NCBI GenBank assembly: GCA_900079765.1
Contig: LT599017.1
Location: 1,428,278 to 1,492,277 of the forward strand
Direction: 5' to 3'
From: an uncultured Eubacteriales bacterium
GTDB taxonomy: Bacteria; Bacillota; Clostridia; Oscillospirales; Oscillospiraceae
DNA: 64,000 nucleotides
Made by a program: the position numbers and the translations under genes. Shown here in pieces: positions 37,237 through 46,744 of the stretch (position 1 is the stretch's first letter; the number at the start of each line of letters is the position of its first letter). The notes below the pieces were generated by a model. It had not been told where the DNA came from, made no database searches, and saw only the letters and a program-made list of their open reading frames with translations.

Positions 37237-38519
37237 GCGAACTTTTTCCCGACCTTCTGCGGGCAACGGTTTCCACCACCGCAAATGTCCTTCTGATGGG
37301 AACGCTTTTACAGCCAAAATACTCTAAGAAAATTACCGTGCTGGCTTTGCTGGGCATTCTCGCCGCCGATTTAGGCACGGCAATTTACTGCTATCTCAGC
37401 GGGAACCTGACCTTGCTTTCAAAGCTGGATATTATTCTGTTCGCGGTGCTTTGCTTTGCGGTGTGGCCCTTATTCAAAGATACCTTCATGCAATGGCTGT
37501 TTTCCTATATCACCGTCCAGAACATCAGCGATATCGTGATTATCCTCAGCTTCGACGGCTCAAGGTATTTGCCTTATCCCGCTTACGCCAATTCGCTGCT
37601 GCGCGCGATTCTGTTCGGTATTTTTCTGCTGGTTTTGTTTCGCTATGTGCGCCCCTTGTACCGGCAGGCGGTGGAGCATTGGACGGCGTATTTCGCGGTT
37701 GCACTGGGGCTTTATATCACATTCAATTACTATGTTCTGTCTGCGGACGATATTGTCGTTATGCTGACAGAGCAAGCGATACCCTTGCTTCTGGTAATCT
37801 TTATCGGGCTTGCTGCCTACGGCTCTATTTTTCTCTCACTCAAAAATCTCCAGCGGGAGTTCCAAGTGAAGGAGGAGAATCGCAGAATGCAGGCGGAACA
37901 GGAATATCTCCAGCTGGCCGCAGGCAATATGTCGGGGCGGCTTATGCTGATGGAGGAGCTGTCAGCGCAGAACAGCCGGGCTGCCCATGACCGCCGCCAC
38001 TTTAACAATGTGCTTTTAGAGCTTTTAGAGCAGGAGAAAACCGGCGAGGCCACTGCTTTACTGCAAAGTCAAAATCAAATGACGCAAAAAATCAGCAGGA
38101 TTTACTGTGGAAATTCCGCTGTCAACGCCGCCGTTTGCCACTATGCGGCGCTCGCAGAGCAAGCGGGGATTTCCACAGAGATTGAGCTGGACATTCCGAG
38201 AGAGTTGCCAGTAAATTCTCTGGAGCTTTCCATGGTGGTATCAAATCTTTTAGAAAATGCGATTCAGGCTTGCGGAAGGCTTACTGATGGCACAAAGCCT
38301 TATCTACGCTTTACCTGCCGGAGCGTGGGACGGCTTTTGCTTGAAATGGAAAACACCTGCACAGGGGATACCACGCTGGATGAAAATGGCTACCCAATTG
38401 CGCGTGAGGAAGGACATGGCATCGGCAGCCGGAGCGTTGTTGCTTTTGCAAAAAAATATGACGGCGAGCTTCTATACAAAATAGAAACCGGTGTCTTCCG
38501 GGTACGCATTCTGGTTTGA
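37233..38519 (+). CDS. GHKL sensor histidine kinase (cassette 1)
   Basis: The 428-residue kinase has about six membrane segments in residues 1-205, with no large external domain, as in AgrC-type receptors. A coiled coil follows (EFQVKEENRRMQAEQEYLQ), then the phosphoacceptor region AHDRRHFNNVLLELLEQ and a GHKL ATPase with the N box LSMVVSNLLENAIQAC and a G-rich lid GHGIGSRSV. The membrane design suggests a lipid-embedded or peptide signal. ATG 37233 has GGAGG seven bases upstream; the GTG at 37227 is too close to it. It is cotranscribed with the LytTR regulator. Confidence 0.92.
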   Translation: MSELFPDLLRATVSTTANVLLMGTLLQPKYSKKITVLALLGILAADLGTAIYCYLSGNLTLLSKLDIILFAVLCFAVWPLFKDTFMQWLFSYITVQNISDIVIILSFDGSRYLPYPAYANSLLRAILFGIFLLVLFRYVRPLYRQAVEHWTAYFAVALGLYITFNYYVLSADDIVVMLTEQAIPLLLVIFIGLAAYGSIFLSLKNLQREFQVKEENRRMQAEQEYLQLAAGNMSGRLMLMEELSAQNSRAAHDRRHFNNVLLELLEQEKTGEATALLQSQNQMTQKISRIYCGNSAVNAAVCHYAALAEQAGISTEIELDIPRELPVNSLELSMVVSNLLENAIQACGRLTDGTKPYLRFTCRSVGRLLLEMENTCTGDTTLDENGYPIAREEGHGIGSRSVVAFAKKYDGELLYKIETGVFRVRILV

Positions 38520-38570
38520 GAACACGACACAAATTGTTTGTCAAGAGCCAATTTAATAAAATATCAGCTT

Positions 38571-38624
38571 TTTTAAGTGTAAAAATGAGTCTTTTAAGTG
38601 TAAAGGCTCATTTTTTCTTTTTTT
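38571..38624 (+). promoter_or_regulatory. 21-bp-period direct repeat (LytTR-type site) within a terminator
   Basis: TTTTAAGTGTAAA occurs at 38571-38583 and 38592-38604, a period of 21 bases, as expected for a LytTR dimer site. The second copy forms the loop side of a hairpin (AAAATGAGTCTTT with AAAGGCTCATTTT, followed by T-rich DNA to 38624) that can terminate the kinase transcript. Binding of a regulator here could affect both read-through and the expression of the genes downstream. Confidence 0.6.
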
Positions 38625-38683
38625 CATGGTAACTTCAGAACGGAAATTTACAAAATATCACGGAGTTATTGGAGGAAAAGAAT

Positions 38684-40660
38684 ATGAAAAAGAGAGCTTT
38701 ATCTTTCTTACTGGCATCCAGCATGGCTGTTTCTTTGATGCTGTTTGCAAGCGGCTGCGCGCAAAAAAGCAGTGCGTCTGTCTTGTGGGAGGCTGGGAGC
38801 ACACGAAACAAGATTGTCGTTATAAGCGATATTCACATTGGAATTGACGACCAATACGCCGAAAACGTGGCGAATCGCCCGATATTGATTGATTTCTTGA
38901 AACGGCTGCAAAGCACAAAGGATGTGCGGGAGCTGGTGATTGACGGCGATTTTCTGGACGAGTGGTTTTTACCGGTGGATTATCCCAGCTACACAGATGT
39001 ACAGCAGTTTTACAAGGATGTCATTGCGAACAATCAGGGTGTTATTGATGAGTTGAACAAGGTGGCCGACAGCGGGATAAAGCTGGTCTACATACCCGGC
39101 AACCACGATATGACGCAGGGGGATGAAGTTTTACAGGAGGCTATTCCAAAAATCGTACAGATTCGAGATGCCAAAGGGCTGGGAACCTATTACACAGGCG
39201 ACCGCAACGAAATTGCAATCGAGCATGGACACCGCTACGATGTATTTTCCGCGCCGGACACTGTTACCAATGCGGAGCTTACGGGAAATAGCGATACCAT
39301 GCTGCCGGCCGGTTATTTTTATGCCCGTTATGCTGCGACTTGGGTATTGGAAGGTCGTCCCAAGGTGGAAAAGAACTTGCCGGTTGTGACAAATGTGCCG
39401 GACAAATCAGACACAGATCAGTATGGAGCTTTTATGTATTACTCCATTCTCAAAAGCGTATCCGAGCGAATGACTCCGAACGAGAGCCTCGATGAAAAAA
39501 TATTTGATATGCGCATGGATGGCTTTGATGATGCCTACACCTATCTTGATTTCTATCCTGTGCAACAGGCGGATGGAACCATTTCCGCGCCGGTGCTGTT
39601 TAGAAATATTCAGCGTACATGGGATGAGCGCCAGAAAGTTAATCAGGTCAAGGTTCCCAACAGCTTCCTTGAGGCGGTCGCAGGAACTGTGGACTGGGAG
39701 TATTATTTCAGACAAGCAAAGGCGCAGTATCTGGAAAACCCGGATGAGAACGTGGATGTAGTTGTATTCGGTCATACTCATGTACCCTCCTATAGAGCCA
39801 TGGATAACGGAAAATGTTATATCAATGAAGGTACTTGGATTGACCATAATACCGACTATCCAGAGGCGACTCGCACCTTTGCCGTCATAACCACTGGTGA
39901 TAAGACCACTGCCGAGCTTTATATGTATGAGGAAGATGGCTCCGTAACCGATATTGCCGCAAGCGTCAGCAGCGCAAAAGAGGAACCTGCTGCTGAGGAA
40001 AGCTCTTTTGCCAATGCGATATTTGATATCAAAGCGCTTGAAAACTACGGGGATGACAACACGCAGGCACGTTATGTGGGGGTAAGCGGTTTAACAGACA
40101 CGACGGTGCAGACAAAGCTGAATCAGGCGTTGAAAGAGTTTTGCCTTGCACCAACCTCTTCTGCTAAAAAGGATACTACTTACGATATTATGCCTGTCTT
40201 TGAGCTGGTAGGCGGCAATTTGCTGAGTGTCAGGACATATGATACCGCCTATGCGACGGGAGCGGCTTATCCTGTAAGCGCCATACGGTCACAGCTTTTG
40301 GACTTGACTACGGGCGATAAGGATACAGGGGATTTGTGGAGCTTTATAAAGGACAAGGCTGCATTCAAGCAGTTGATATTGGACAAAAAGTTCGGTTTCG
40401 CAGCGGCTGGGGTTGAGGGTGAAGTACCCGAAGAAGTCAAAGCGGCTGCCTACCAAAAACTTGCGGACAGCATTGACACCTCCGAATTTGCATCGCAATT
40501 TTACTTTGGCGACGGAGGCAATCTGAATGTATGGTGCGAGGGCGATAACCACGCCACCGGGGACTATTGGCTGTTTGATATCCCTGTCACTGAACTGGAG
40601 GAGATTGCCGCAGACCGTCTGCTTCCTGTGATTGAAAATCTGAAAAATCCCAGCAATTAA
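38684..40660 (+). CDS. Secreted calcineurin-like metallophosphoesterase lipoprotein
   Basis: The 658-residue precursor has a lipoprotein signal (MKKRALSFLLASSMAVS ... FASGC). The phosphoesterase domain shows all metal motifs: VVISDIHIG, DGDFLDEW, IPGNHDM, and VVVFGHTHVP. The C-terminal 220 residues (from about 440) hold a DUF3298-like region (GAAYPVSAIRSQLLDLTTGDKD...). The substrate, perhaps a nucleotide or phospholipid, is unknown. ATG 38684 has GGAGGAAAAG. It is found only in cassette 1, between kinase and CWYC gene, and its RNA start lies after the LytTR-like repeats. Confidence 0.88.
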   Translation: MKKRALSFLLASSMAVSLMLFASGCAQKSSASVLWEAGSTRNKIVVISDIHIGIDDQYAENVANRPILIDFLKRLQSTKDVRELVIDGDFLDEWFLPVDYPSYTDVQQFYKDVIANNQGVIDELNKVADSGIKLVYIPGNHDMTQGDEVLQEAIPKIVQIRDAKGLGTYYTGDRNEIAIEHGHRYDVFSAPDTVTNAELTGNSDTMLPAGYFYARYAATWVLEGRPKVEKNLPVVTNVPDKSDTDQYGAFMYYSILKSVSERMTPNESLDEKIFDMRMDGFDDAYTYLDFYPVQQADGTISAPVLFRNIQRTWDERQKVNQVKVPNSFLEAVAGTVDWEYYFRQAKAQYLENPDENVDVVVFGHTHVPSYRAMDNGKCYINEGTWIDHNTDYPEATRTFAVITTGDKTTAELYMYEEDGSVTDIAASVSSAKEEPAAEESSFANAIFDIKALENYGDDNTQARYVGVSGLTDTTVQTKLNQALKEFCLAPTSSAKKDTTYDIMPVFELVGGNLLSVRTYDTAYATGAAYPVSAIRSQLLDLTTGDKDTGDLWSFIKDKAAFKQLILDKKFGFAAAGVEGEVPEEVKAAAYQKLADSIDTSEFASQFYFGDGGNLNVWCEGDNHATGDYWLFDIPVTELEEIAADRLLPVIENLKNPSN

Positions 40661-40682
40661 AATTCGGTTTGGTCAATCTGAA

Positions 40683-40721
40683 GTAAAACGGCATTCCGCA
40701 TACTTCGGGATGCCGTTTTAC
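40683..40721 (+). terminator. Hairpin between metallophosphoesterase and CWYC gene
   Basis: GTAAAACGGCAT-CCG pairs with CGG-ATGCCGTTTTAC around CATACTT. There is no T run after it, so it may be an mRNA-processing or partial-termination hairpin that separates the levels of the two genes. Confidence 0.6.
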
Positions 40722-40745
40722 CCTTACTGAAAGGAGCGTGATCAC

Positions 40746-40967
40746 ATGGAAAACCGTCGGCGCAGACAGGAAGATGCGCCCCTTTCCGCGCCTAACGCGG
40801 AGGGCAATGTGTGGCCTAAACAGGTTTGCCCGGCCTTTGAGCCAAGAGCGGATACGCCGGTCGGGCTGCGGCAGTGCTGGTATTGCCGCTGCGCCGACTT
40901 TCACCTAAATAGACCGCGCGCACTGGAGGTTGGCGTGTGCTGCTGGCCGAAAAAAATTCTGGATTAA
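40746..40967 (+). CDS. CWYC small Cys-rich protein, copy 1
   Basis: This 73-residue soluble protein has no signal peptide. Its second half shows QCWYCRCADFHLNRPRALEV followed by GVCCWPKK; a further Cys lies in VCPAFEP. The paralog at 48935 (also 73 residues) has CCDAFE, ECWYCKYGDF and TGVCGLGK. The common pattern is C-x-AFE-x(12-13)-(E/Q)CWYC-(K/R)-x-(A/G)-DF-...-GVC-...-K. Four conserved Cys suggest zinc or Fe-S binding. I do not recognise a named family. ATG 40746 follows AAAGGAG. It ends 17 bases before the SLH protein gene in both copies of the cassette or overlaps it, so it is probably co-translated. Confidence 0.75.
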   Translation: MENRRRRQEDAPLSAPNAEGNVWPKQVCPAFEPRADTPVGLRQCWYCRCADFHLNRPRALEVGVCCWPKKILD

Positions 40968-40984
40968 AAAGAGAGGTACAGAAT

Positions 40985-43900
40985 ATGAAAAAAAGACTTT
41001 TGAGCATTCTGCTTTCGGTGTGCATGGTGCTGACCCTGCTGCCGATGGGGGTGCTGGCAACAGCAACGACCGTATCCAAGGGGGACTTTATGGTCACTTC
41101 CGGTGAAGACACCACAACTTATGAAAACGGCGTGTTGACTTTTTCCACAGAGGGTACTTATACAGTCGCTATGGCAAGCGGAAAATCCTCTACTTCAAAT
41201 GTGATTAAGGTTACCGCTGAGGGAGTAACGCTGAACCTTAACGGCGTTGTAATCAACGCACCGAACGGATGGACTAATGTGCCGGACGGCGCAACTGCCC
41301 TGACGGTGACAAGCGGCACAGTCACCTTGAACGTAATTGCGGATAGCTCCCTGACAGGCGGTATGGGCAACCCCAGTTTGATAGAAGTCGGCAAAAGCGG
41401 CGCAGGAATCAGCGGCAATATTACTGTCATGGGTACGGCAACGCTCACTTCCACCGGCGGTGTAGGCGGATCGTCTGATGGGGGAACAGGCGGCGCTGGC
41501 GGCGCTGGTGTCAGCGGCAATGTTACGATAACAGAAGATGCAACACTCACTGCCACCGGCGGCAAAGGCGGATCGACTGAAAGGGGAAGCTGTGGCGATG
41601 GTGGCGTTGGTATGAGCGGCGATATTACTGTCATGGGTACGGCAACGTTCGTTTGCACCGGCGGCAAAGGTGGATCATCTAGTAGTAGTGGGGTTGGCGG
41701 CGATGGCGGGAATGGTGTCAGCGGCAGTGTTACGGTAAAAGAAGCGGCGAGACTCACTGCCACCGGAGGTGGTGTCGGAACAGGTGGTATAGTGGATGGT
41801 ATGCTGGTCGGTGTTGGCATTAAAGGCACAATCACCGTGGGCAATGGCTATACTGTCGTTGCCGGGGCCGATGCTAACCATGCGGCAGCGCTAATCGTAA
41901 ACAAGACTTCAAAACAGTATGTGGCTATCACTCCGCCCGCACCCCAAGCCAAATGGGGTGTTGCAAATGGCAGCGCGGCTCCTTCGTCTTGGGCTGGCTC
42001 CGGTACGCTTGACGATGCCATGACCTATGCCAACGCCAACAGCGGCGCGTATATCCAGCTGCAAGGTGACGCGGATACCACTGCCACGCTCATTTTCGAT
42101 GACGAAACAACGACGATTCTTGACCTGAACGGTAAAACCATTGACGCAAAGAACGGTACTTTCAGCGTTCTTACCGTGAACGGCAACCTCACGCTTTGCG
42201 ACAGCAGCGCGACGGCGGTTGCGGATCAAGGTAAAATCACGGGAGGCACCGGGTATGACGGGTATGGCGGCGGTGTGTATATTGAAAGCACCGGAGCCTT
42301 TACCATGACCGGCGGAAATATCACCGGAAACACCTCCGGCACAAGCGGTGGCGGTGTGTACGGCGACAGTACCGGCAATGTTATGACCATGACCGGAGGA
42401 AGCATTACCGGGAACCACACCCAATATAACGGTGGCGGCGTATTCATCCAAACCGGCGGCTTTACCGTGGGCGGTACGGCAAAAATCACGGGCAACACCA
42501 GCGGCACAACTCCTGATATCCTTGCAAACAATGTGTACCTTTTGGGTGGTATCCCGACCCCGACCGATCAGCAAATACTTGCAATAAGCACCGCGACACC
42601 GCTTACCACAGGCGCTTCCATCGGCGTTCGTACAGCCCTTGTTCCAAGCGCGTCGTCGCCGCTTGCTTTCACCGGCGAAAACAGCGCCGATTACAGCGGC
42701 TATTTCACCAGTGATAACAGCAGTTATGTGGTGCAAAACAGCGGTGCCGACAGTGCACAGATAGTGCAGCTTGCGGTACCCGTTACTCAAGCGCCAACCG
42801 TTACTGCCGTTTCACCCACCAGCGGCAGCACCACAGGCGGCACTTCGGTAACGATTACAGGAACCAATTTAAGCGGTGCAACAGCCGTGAAATTTGGAAG
42901 CACTTCAGCAACCAGTTTTACGGTGACTTCCGCAACCTCTATTACAGCAACCGCTCCTGTCGGAACAGGAATAGTAGATATTACGGTAACTACGGCAGGC
43001 GGCACAAGCACAACAAGCGCAGCCAGCAAATTTACTTACGCCCTCCCTACGGCAGCGCAATATGCGGCGGCTTCCCCTGCGGCAGCGTCCGGCACCGACT
43101 ATGATCTGGACACCACTAACAAAACCCTCACCATCAAAACCGCCAAGGGCGCGGCGTGGTGGTCGGCAAACGGCGATACGTATACTGATGATATGTACAC
43201 CGTCCTCCTCGCTAATGACATTGACGTGTCCGCTTTCCTCTGGTCACCGGTGGGCAGTGCTCCCGGCTCCGCCTTTGCCGGCAGCTTTGACGGGCAGGGC
43301 CACACCATCACAGGGTTGACGGTGAAGATTGAGGCAGGTGACGAAACTGTCTTTGCAGGGCTGTTCGGCGAGTTCTGCGGCTCCGTTAAAAACCTCGGAT
43401 TGGTAAATGTGTCAATCGTCGCTTCCAACACCTCTACCAATAACAAACTGGTCTATGCCGGTGCTCTGGCAGGCGATGTATTCAGAGGCGATGTATTCAA
43501 TGGAACCATTTCCAACTGCTTCGTCCGGGGCGGCAGCGTCAGTGCCGCAAGCAGCAGTGGCTCCTATGCCGGAGGTCTGGTTGGCTATGCCGGTCAGAAG
43601 ATTGCCATACGCAACTGCTACAGCACCGCAAATGTCTCCGCTACCGGTACGGGCGGCTTTGCCGGTGGCGTAATCGGTACACTCAATTCAGGAACAGTTG
43701 ATCAATGTTACTATGTAGACACCGCAACGATTACAGGAACAAATTCAAATCTTGGTACAAGCTTGCCAGACACGCAGATGAAAGCCGCCTCAGGTGGGGA
43801 AAACGCGCTGATCGACCGGATGAACACATGGGTCGAACAGCAAGACAGCATCGACTATTACACATGGCAGGCCGACAGCGGAACGACAAACGGCGGCTAC

Positions 43901-46351
43901 CCGGTGTTCGATGCAAAGCGGACTGCGCCAAAGGCGCAATGGGGCGTGGCGGGAAGCGATGGTTCCACACCGATAAGCTGGACAACCGGCACCCTCGCTG
44001 ATGCCGTGGAATACGCCAATGATCTTACAAGCGGCACGGCATACATTCAGCTTCTGGAGAATGTGAATACCACCGCCGCGCTGGAGTTTGAAAATGGCAA
44101 GACCACTGTGCTTGACCTGAACGGCAAGACCATCAACGGCAGTAGTATTCCGACAAGTAGTTTGGATAATAACGTCCTCACCGTGAATGGCCATCTGACC
44201 CTCTGCGACACCAGCACAGCCACCGTTGCCAATCAGGGGAAAATCACCGGGGGACACGGCACCGGAGACGGCACGGGCGGCGGAGTTTATGTCGATTCTT
44301 CCGGCACCTTCATCATGACCGGCGGCAATATCACAGGAAACACCGCTATGAACGGCGGCGGCGTGGGAAATAGGGGTACCTTCACTATGTCAGGAGGAAG
44401 TATTGCCGGTAATTCCTGCATCTCAGGCAGCGGTGACGTGTCAATCGGCGGTGGAGTGGCGAATTCAGGTGAATTCAACATGAGCGGCGGGAGCATCACA
44501 GGCAACACTGTAGTCGCGGGCGGCGCGGGCGGCGGGGTGCTTACCAACGAAGGTATGACGCTGTCCGGCAATGTTAATATCTCCGGCAACACAGTCGGCG
44601 AAGCAAGCGACAATGTTGCGCTGATGCCTTATGGCGGTCACCCTTCTAATATTTACATTACAGGTGCGCTCACCAACAGCACAGCCATCGGCGTAAGTAT
44701 CGTTGAGATGACGGAGGAGGACGACGACAGCTTTGTATTCACACCAAAATCGGGTATATTCACCGCAGGAGATGCTGTTACGAACAGCGACTATATCTCA
44801 AAATTCGTCAGCGACAACAGCGAGTTTGCCGTGATTGTAAATGACAGCCAGCTCAAGCTGGCGGCGGCGCAAGCCATCGCCAAGACCGCTGCCACAAACG
44901 GCAGCTTCACTGTGAAGGTAAACGGCAATGAGGTTCCCTCCGCGATACAGGGGCAGACTGTGACCGTCACGCCCGCCGCAAACAGCGGCTATGAATTAGA
45001 CACCATTTCGGTTTGCAAAACCGAGGATTCAGACACAGCAGTGACGGTTACAAACGGCAGCTTCACCATGCCCGCCTATGCCGTCACCGTCAGCGTGACG
45101 TTTAAGGTGGCGTCCGCACCGGCACCGGCTCCCGGCGGCGGCACGACTCCCTCCCCCACCGGCGCGCCGGTGATTGTAGACGGCAAAACTCAGAACATCG
45201 GCACGGAGAAAAAAGCCGGTGACACGACCACCGTCACCGTCGATCAGTCGAAGCTCGGTACGAATATTGGCGGTGCAGCTGTGGGCTCCTCTGTTGTGGT
45301 GCCGGTGAGCGAAAACGGTTCCGCCACAGCCTCCCTTGTGGTGAAAAACATCGAGGACATGGCGGCTAAGAGCATGACCCTCACCGTACAGACCGGAAAC
45401 GTGGCGTATAACCTGAACACCTCCGCCATCGACACGGCGGCGCTGGTGGCGGCTTTCCCCGGCGCGGACATGAGTACGGTTCCCTTTGACGTGACCATCA
45501 CAAACAGCTTCGTCACGATCGAGGGCGAAACGCTGGTGCTCCCCCCTGTGGCCTTTACCGTCACCGCGACCTATGGCGGAAAAGCCGTGGACGTTGATAC
45601 CTTCTCGGCCTACATTGACCGCATAATAGAGGTAACAAAGGAACAGGCGGCGAAAATCACCACGGCAGTGGTGGTCAGCGCCGACGGCAGCGTCCGCCAT
45701 GTGCCGACGAACGTGATTGAAAAGGACGGCAAGTATTACGCCGTCGTGAGTTCCCGCACGAACAGCACCTACGCCCTGATTCAGAACGAAGTGACCTTTG
45801 CCGACGCCGCGGGCAAATGGTACGAGGCGGCGGTCAATGAAATGGGCAGCCGCAAGATCATCGCGGGGCGCGGCGCAGACCTCTTTGACTGCGAAGCCGG
45901 CATTACCCGCGCCGAATTTTCTGCAATCCTCGTCCGGGCGCTGGGCCTCCCGGCGGATGGGGCAAGCACATTTTCAGATGTCCCCGCCGGCGAATGGTAT
46001 GCCGGGGCCGTGGCGACGGCCGCGCAATATGGCATCGTGGCGGGCAAGGGCGGCAACCGCTTTGAGCCGGACGCGGCGATCACCCGACAGGAGGCCATGC
46101 TGATGCTGCAAAGGGCGGCGGCTCTTACGAAGTTTACGGGCGCAAGCAGTACGCTGGACAGCTTTGCGGACGCAAACAGCGTCGGCTCATGGGTGCGGGA
46201 CGCGGCGAAATGGAGCGTTGGCTCCGGCCTCATTCAAGGCTCGGACGGCAAGCTGAACCCCACCGCCAATATCACCCGCGCAGAAAGTGCTACGATCATC
46301 CTTCGCCTGCTGCAAAAAGCCGGTCTGGTGGATGTGCGAAGCGAGGCGTAG
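40985..46351 (+). CDS. Giant SLH-anchored surface protein (cassette 1)
   Basis: The 1788-residue precursor starts with a signal peptide (KKRLLSILLSVCMVLTLLP, cleavage near GVLA). The N-terminal 370 residues are Gly/Thr-rich beta-helix-like. Polymorphic-repeat blocks of GGGVY...TMTGGNITGN type lie at about 421-505 and 1097-1205. An IPT/TIG domain lies near 600-680 (APTVTAVSPTSGSTTGGTSV). GLUG-like repeats occur around 860-910. Three SLH domains fill about residues 1600-1788 (ITRAEFSAIL, ITRQEAMLML, ITRAESATII). It should be exported and bound to the secondary cell-wall polymer. ATG 40985 follows AGAGG. Its last 1190 bases are repeated at 53138. Confidence 0.92.
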   Translation: MKKRLLSILLSVCMVLTLLPMGVLATATTVSKGDFMVTSGEDTTTYENGVLTFSTEGTYTVAMASGKSSTSNVIKVTAEGVTLNLNGVVINAPNGWTNVPDGATALTVTSGTVTLNVIADSSLTGGMGNPSLIEVGKSGAGISGNITVMGTATLTSTGGVGGSSDGGTGGAGGAGVSGNVTITEDATLTATGGKGGSTERGSCGDGGVGMSGDITVMGTATFVCTGGKGGSSSSSGVGGDGGNGVSGSVTVKEAARLTATGGGVGTGGIVDGMLVGVGIKGTITVGNGYTVVAGADANHAAALIVNKTSKQYVAITPPAPQAKWGVANGSAAPSSWAGSGTLDDAMTYANANSGAYIQLQGDADTTATLIFDDETTTILDLNGKTIDAKNGTFSVLTVNGNLTLCDSSATAVADQGKITGGTGYDGYGGGVYIESTGAFTMTGGNITGNTSGTSGGGVYGDSTGNVMTMTGGSITGNHTQYNGGGVFIQTGGFTVGGTAKITGNTSGTTPDILANNVYLLGGIPTPTDQQILAISTATPLTTGASIGVRTALVPSASSPLAFTGENSADYSGYFTSDNSSYVVQNSGADSAQIVQLAVPVTQAPTVTAVSPTSGSTTGGTSVTITGTNLSGATAVKFGSTSATSFTVTSATSITATAPVGTGIVDITVTTAGGTSTTSAASKFTYALPTAAQYAAASPAAASGTDYDLDTTNKTLTIKTAKGAAWWSANGDTYTDDMYTVLLANDIDVSAFLWSPVGSAPGSAFAGSFDGQGHTITGLTVKIEAGDETVFAGLFGEFCGSVKNLGLVNVSIVASNTSTNNKLVYAGALAGDVFRGDVFNGTISNCFVRGGSVSAASSSGSYAGGLVGYAGQKIAIRNCYSTANVSATGTGGFAGGVIGTLNSGTVDQCYYVDTATITGTNSNLGTSLPDTQMKAASGGENALIDRMNTWVEQQDSIDYYTWQADSGTTNGGYPVFDAKRTAPKAQWGVAGSDGSTPISWTTGTLADAVEYANDLTSGTAYIQLLENVNTTAALEFENGKTTVLDLNGKTINGSSIPTSSLDNNVLTVNGHLTLCDTSTATVANQGKITGGHGTGDGTGGGVYVDSSGTFIMTGGNITGNTAMNGGGVGNRGTFTMSGGSIAGNSCISGSGDVSIGGGVANSGEFNMSGGSITGNTVVAGGAGGGVLTNEGMTLSGNVNISGNTVGEASDNVALMPYGGHPSNIYITGALTNSTAIGVSIVEMTEEDDDSFVFTPKSGIFTAGDAVTNSDYISKFVSDNSEFAVIVNDSQLKLAAAQAIAKTAATNGSFTVKVNGNEVPSAIQGQTVTVTPAANSGYELDTISVCKTEDSDTAVTVTNGSFTMPAYAVTVSVTFKVASAPAPAPGGGTTPSPTGAPVIVDGKTQNIGTEKKAGDTTTVTVDQSKLGTNIGGAAVGSSVVVPVSENGSATASLVVKNIEDMAAKSMTLTVQTGNVAYNLNTSAIDTAALVAAFPGADMSTVPFDVTITNSFVTIEGETLVLPPVAFTVTATYGGKAVDVDTFSAYIDRIIEVTKEQAAKITTAVVVSADGSVRHVPTNVIEKDGKYYAVVSSRTNSTYALIQNEVTFADAAGKWYEAAVNEMGSRKIIAGRGADLFDCEAGITRAEFSAILVRALGLPADGASTFSDVPAGEWYAGAVATAAQYGIVAGKGGNRFEPDAAITRQEAMLMLQRAAALTKFTGASSTLDSFADANSVGSWVRDAAKWSVGSGLIQGSDGKLNPTANITRAESATIILRLLQKAGLVDVRSEA
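45162..46351 (+). repeat. Direct repeat, copy 1 (SLH gene 3' end)
   Basis: 1190 bp, near-identical to 53138-54327 with no net length change, encoding the 397-residue C-terminus including the three SLH domains. The two copies are 7976 bases apart. Confidence 0.9.
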
Positions 46352-46684
46352 GCGGTATTGGGATAAGCATACCGCAGGCTATACGCACAAGCGGTCGTCA
46401 GACACAATCTTAAAATATCTCACCGAGTACAGCGAGGTATATCCTCGCCGTTACCGGACTGCGGAAAAGTATGTCGTGAAAAACATCGGCAGGGGCTTGA
46501 CCGGAGGACAGTACAAAGCATGGTCTGTCCCCGGTCAGGCCCCACGCGATTATGTGGAGGGCAATATCTCCGGCGAAGATACGCCGCGAGAATGCGACAG
46601 CACGAAGATAGTAAGAGCTTTCTGTCATATTTGCTTTTAGATCACCATCAGTGGTCCCTTGTTAATGGGTTGATTCACTCGCTC
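46352..46684. other. Intergenic region before the second LytTR operon
   Basis: Only overlapping short frames without ribosome sites are seen. The last part, before the promoter at 46685, includes a TTGATTC also present before the first operon (near 36430). No clear terminator follows the SLH gene. Confidence 0.5.
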
Positions 46685-46713
46685 TCGACAAGTTTTGCGG
46701 CGCGTGATAAAAT
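46685..46713 (+). promoter_or_regulatory. Promoter of the second LytTR-GHKL operon
   Basis: TCGACA (46685-46690), 17-base spacer, TAAAAT (46708-46713). It closely matches the promoter at 36438-36466, including AGTTTT after the -35 and TGA before the -10. Confidence 0.8.
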
Positions 46714-46744
46714 ATTCCCATATCCCACGGAGGAGGTGACCGCT

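Noticed and set aside
46520-46744. N-terminal extension of the cassette 2 response regulator
   Set aside because: The extra 75 codons cover the promoter and ribosome site and do not align with the cassette 1 regulator.
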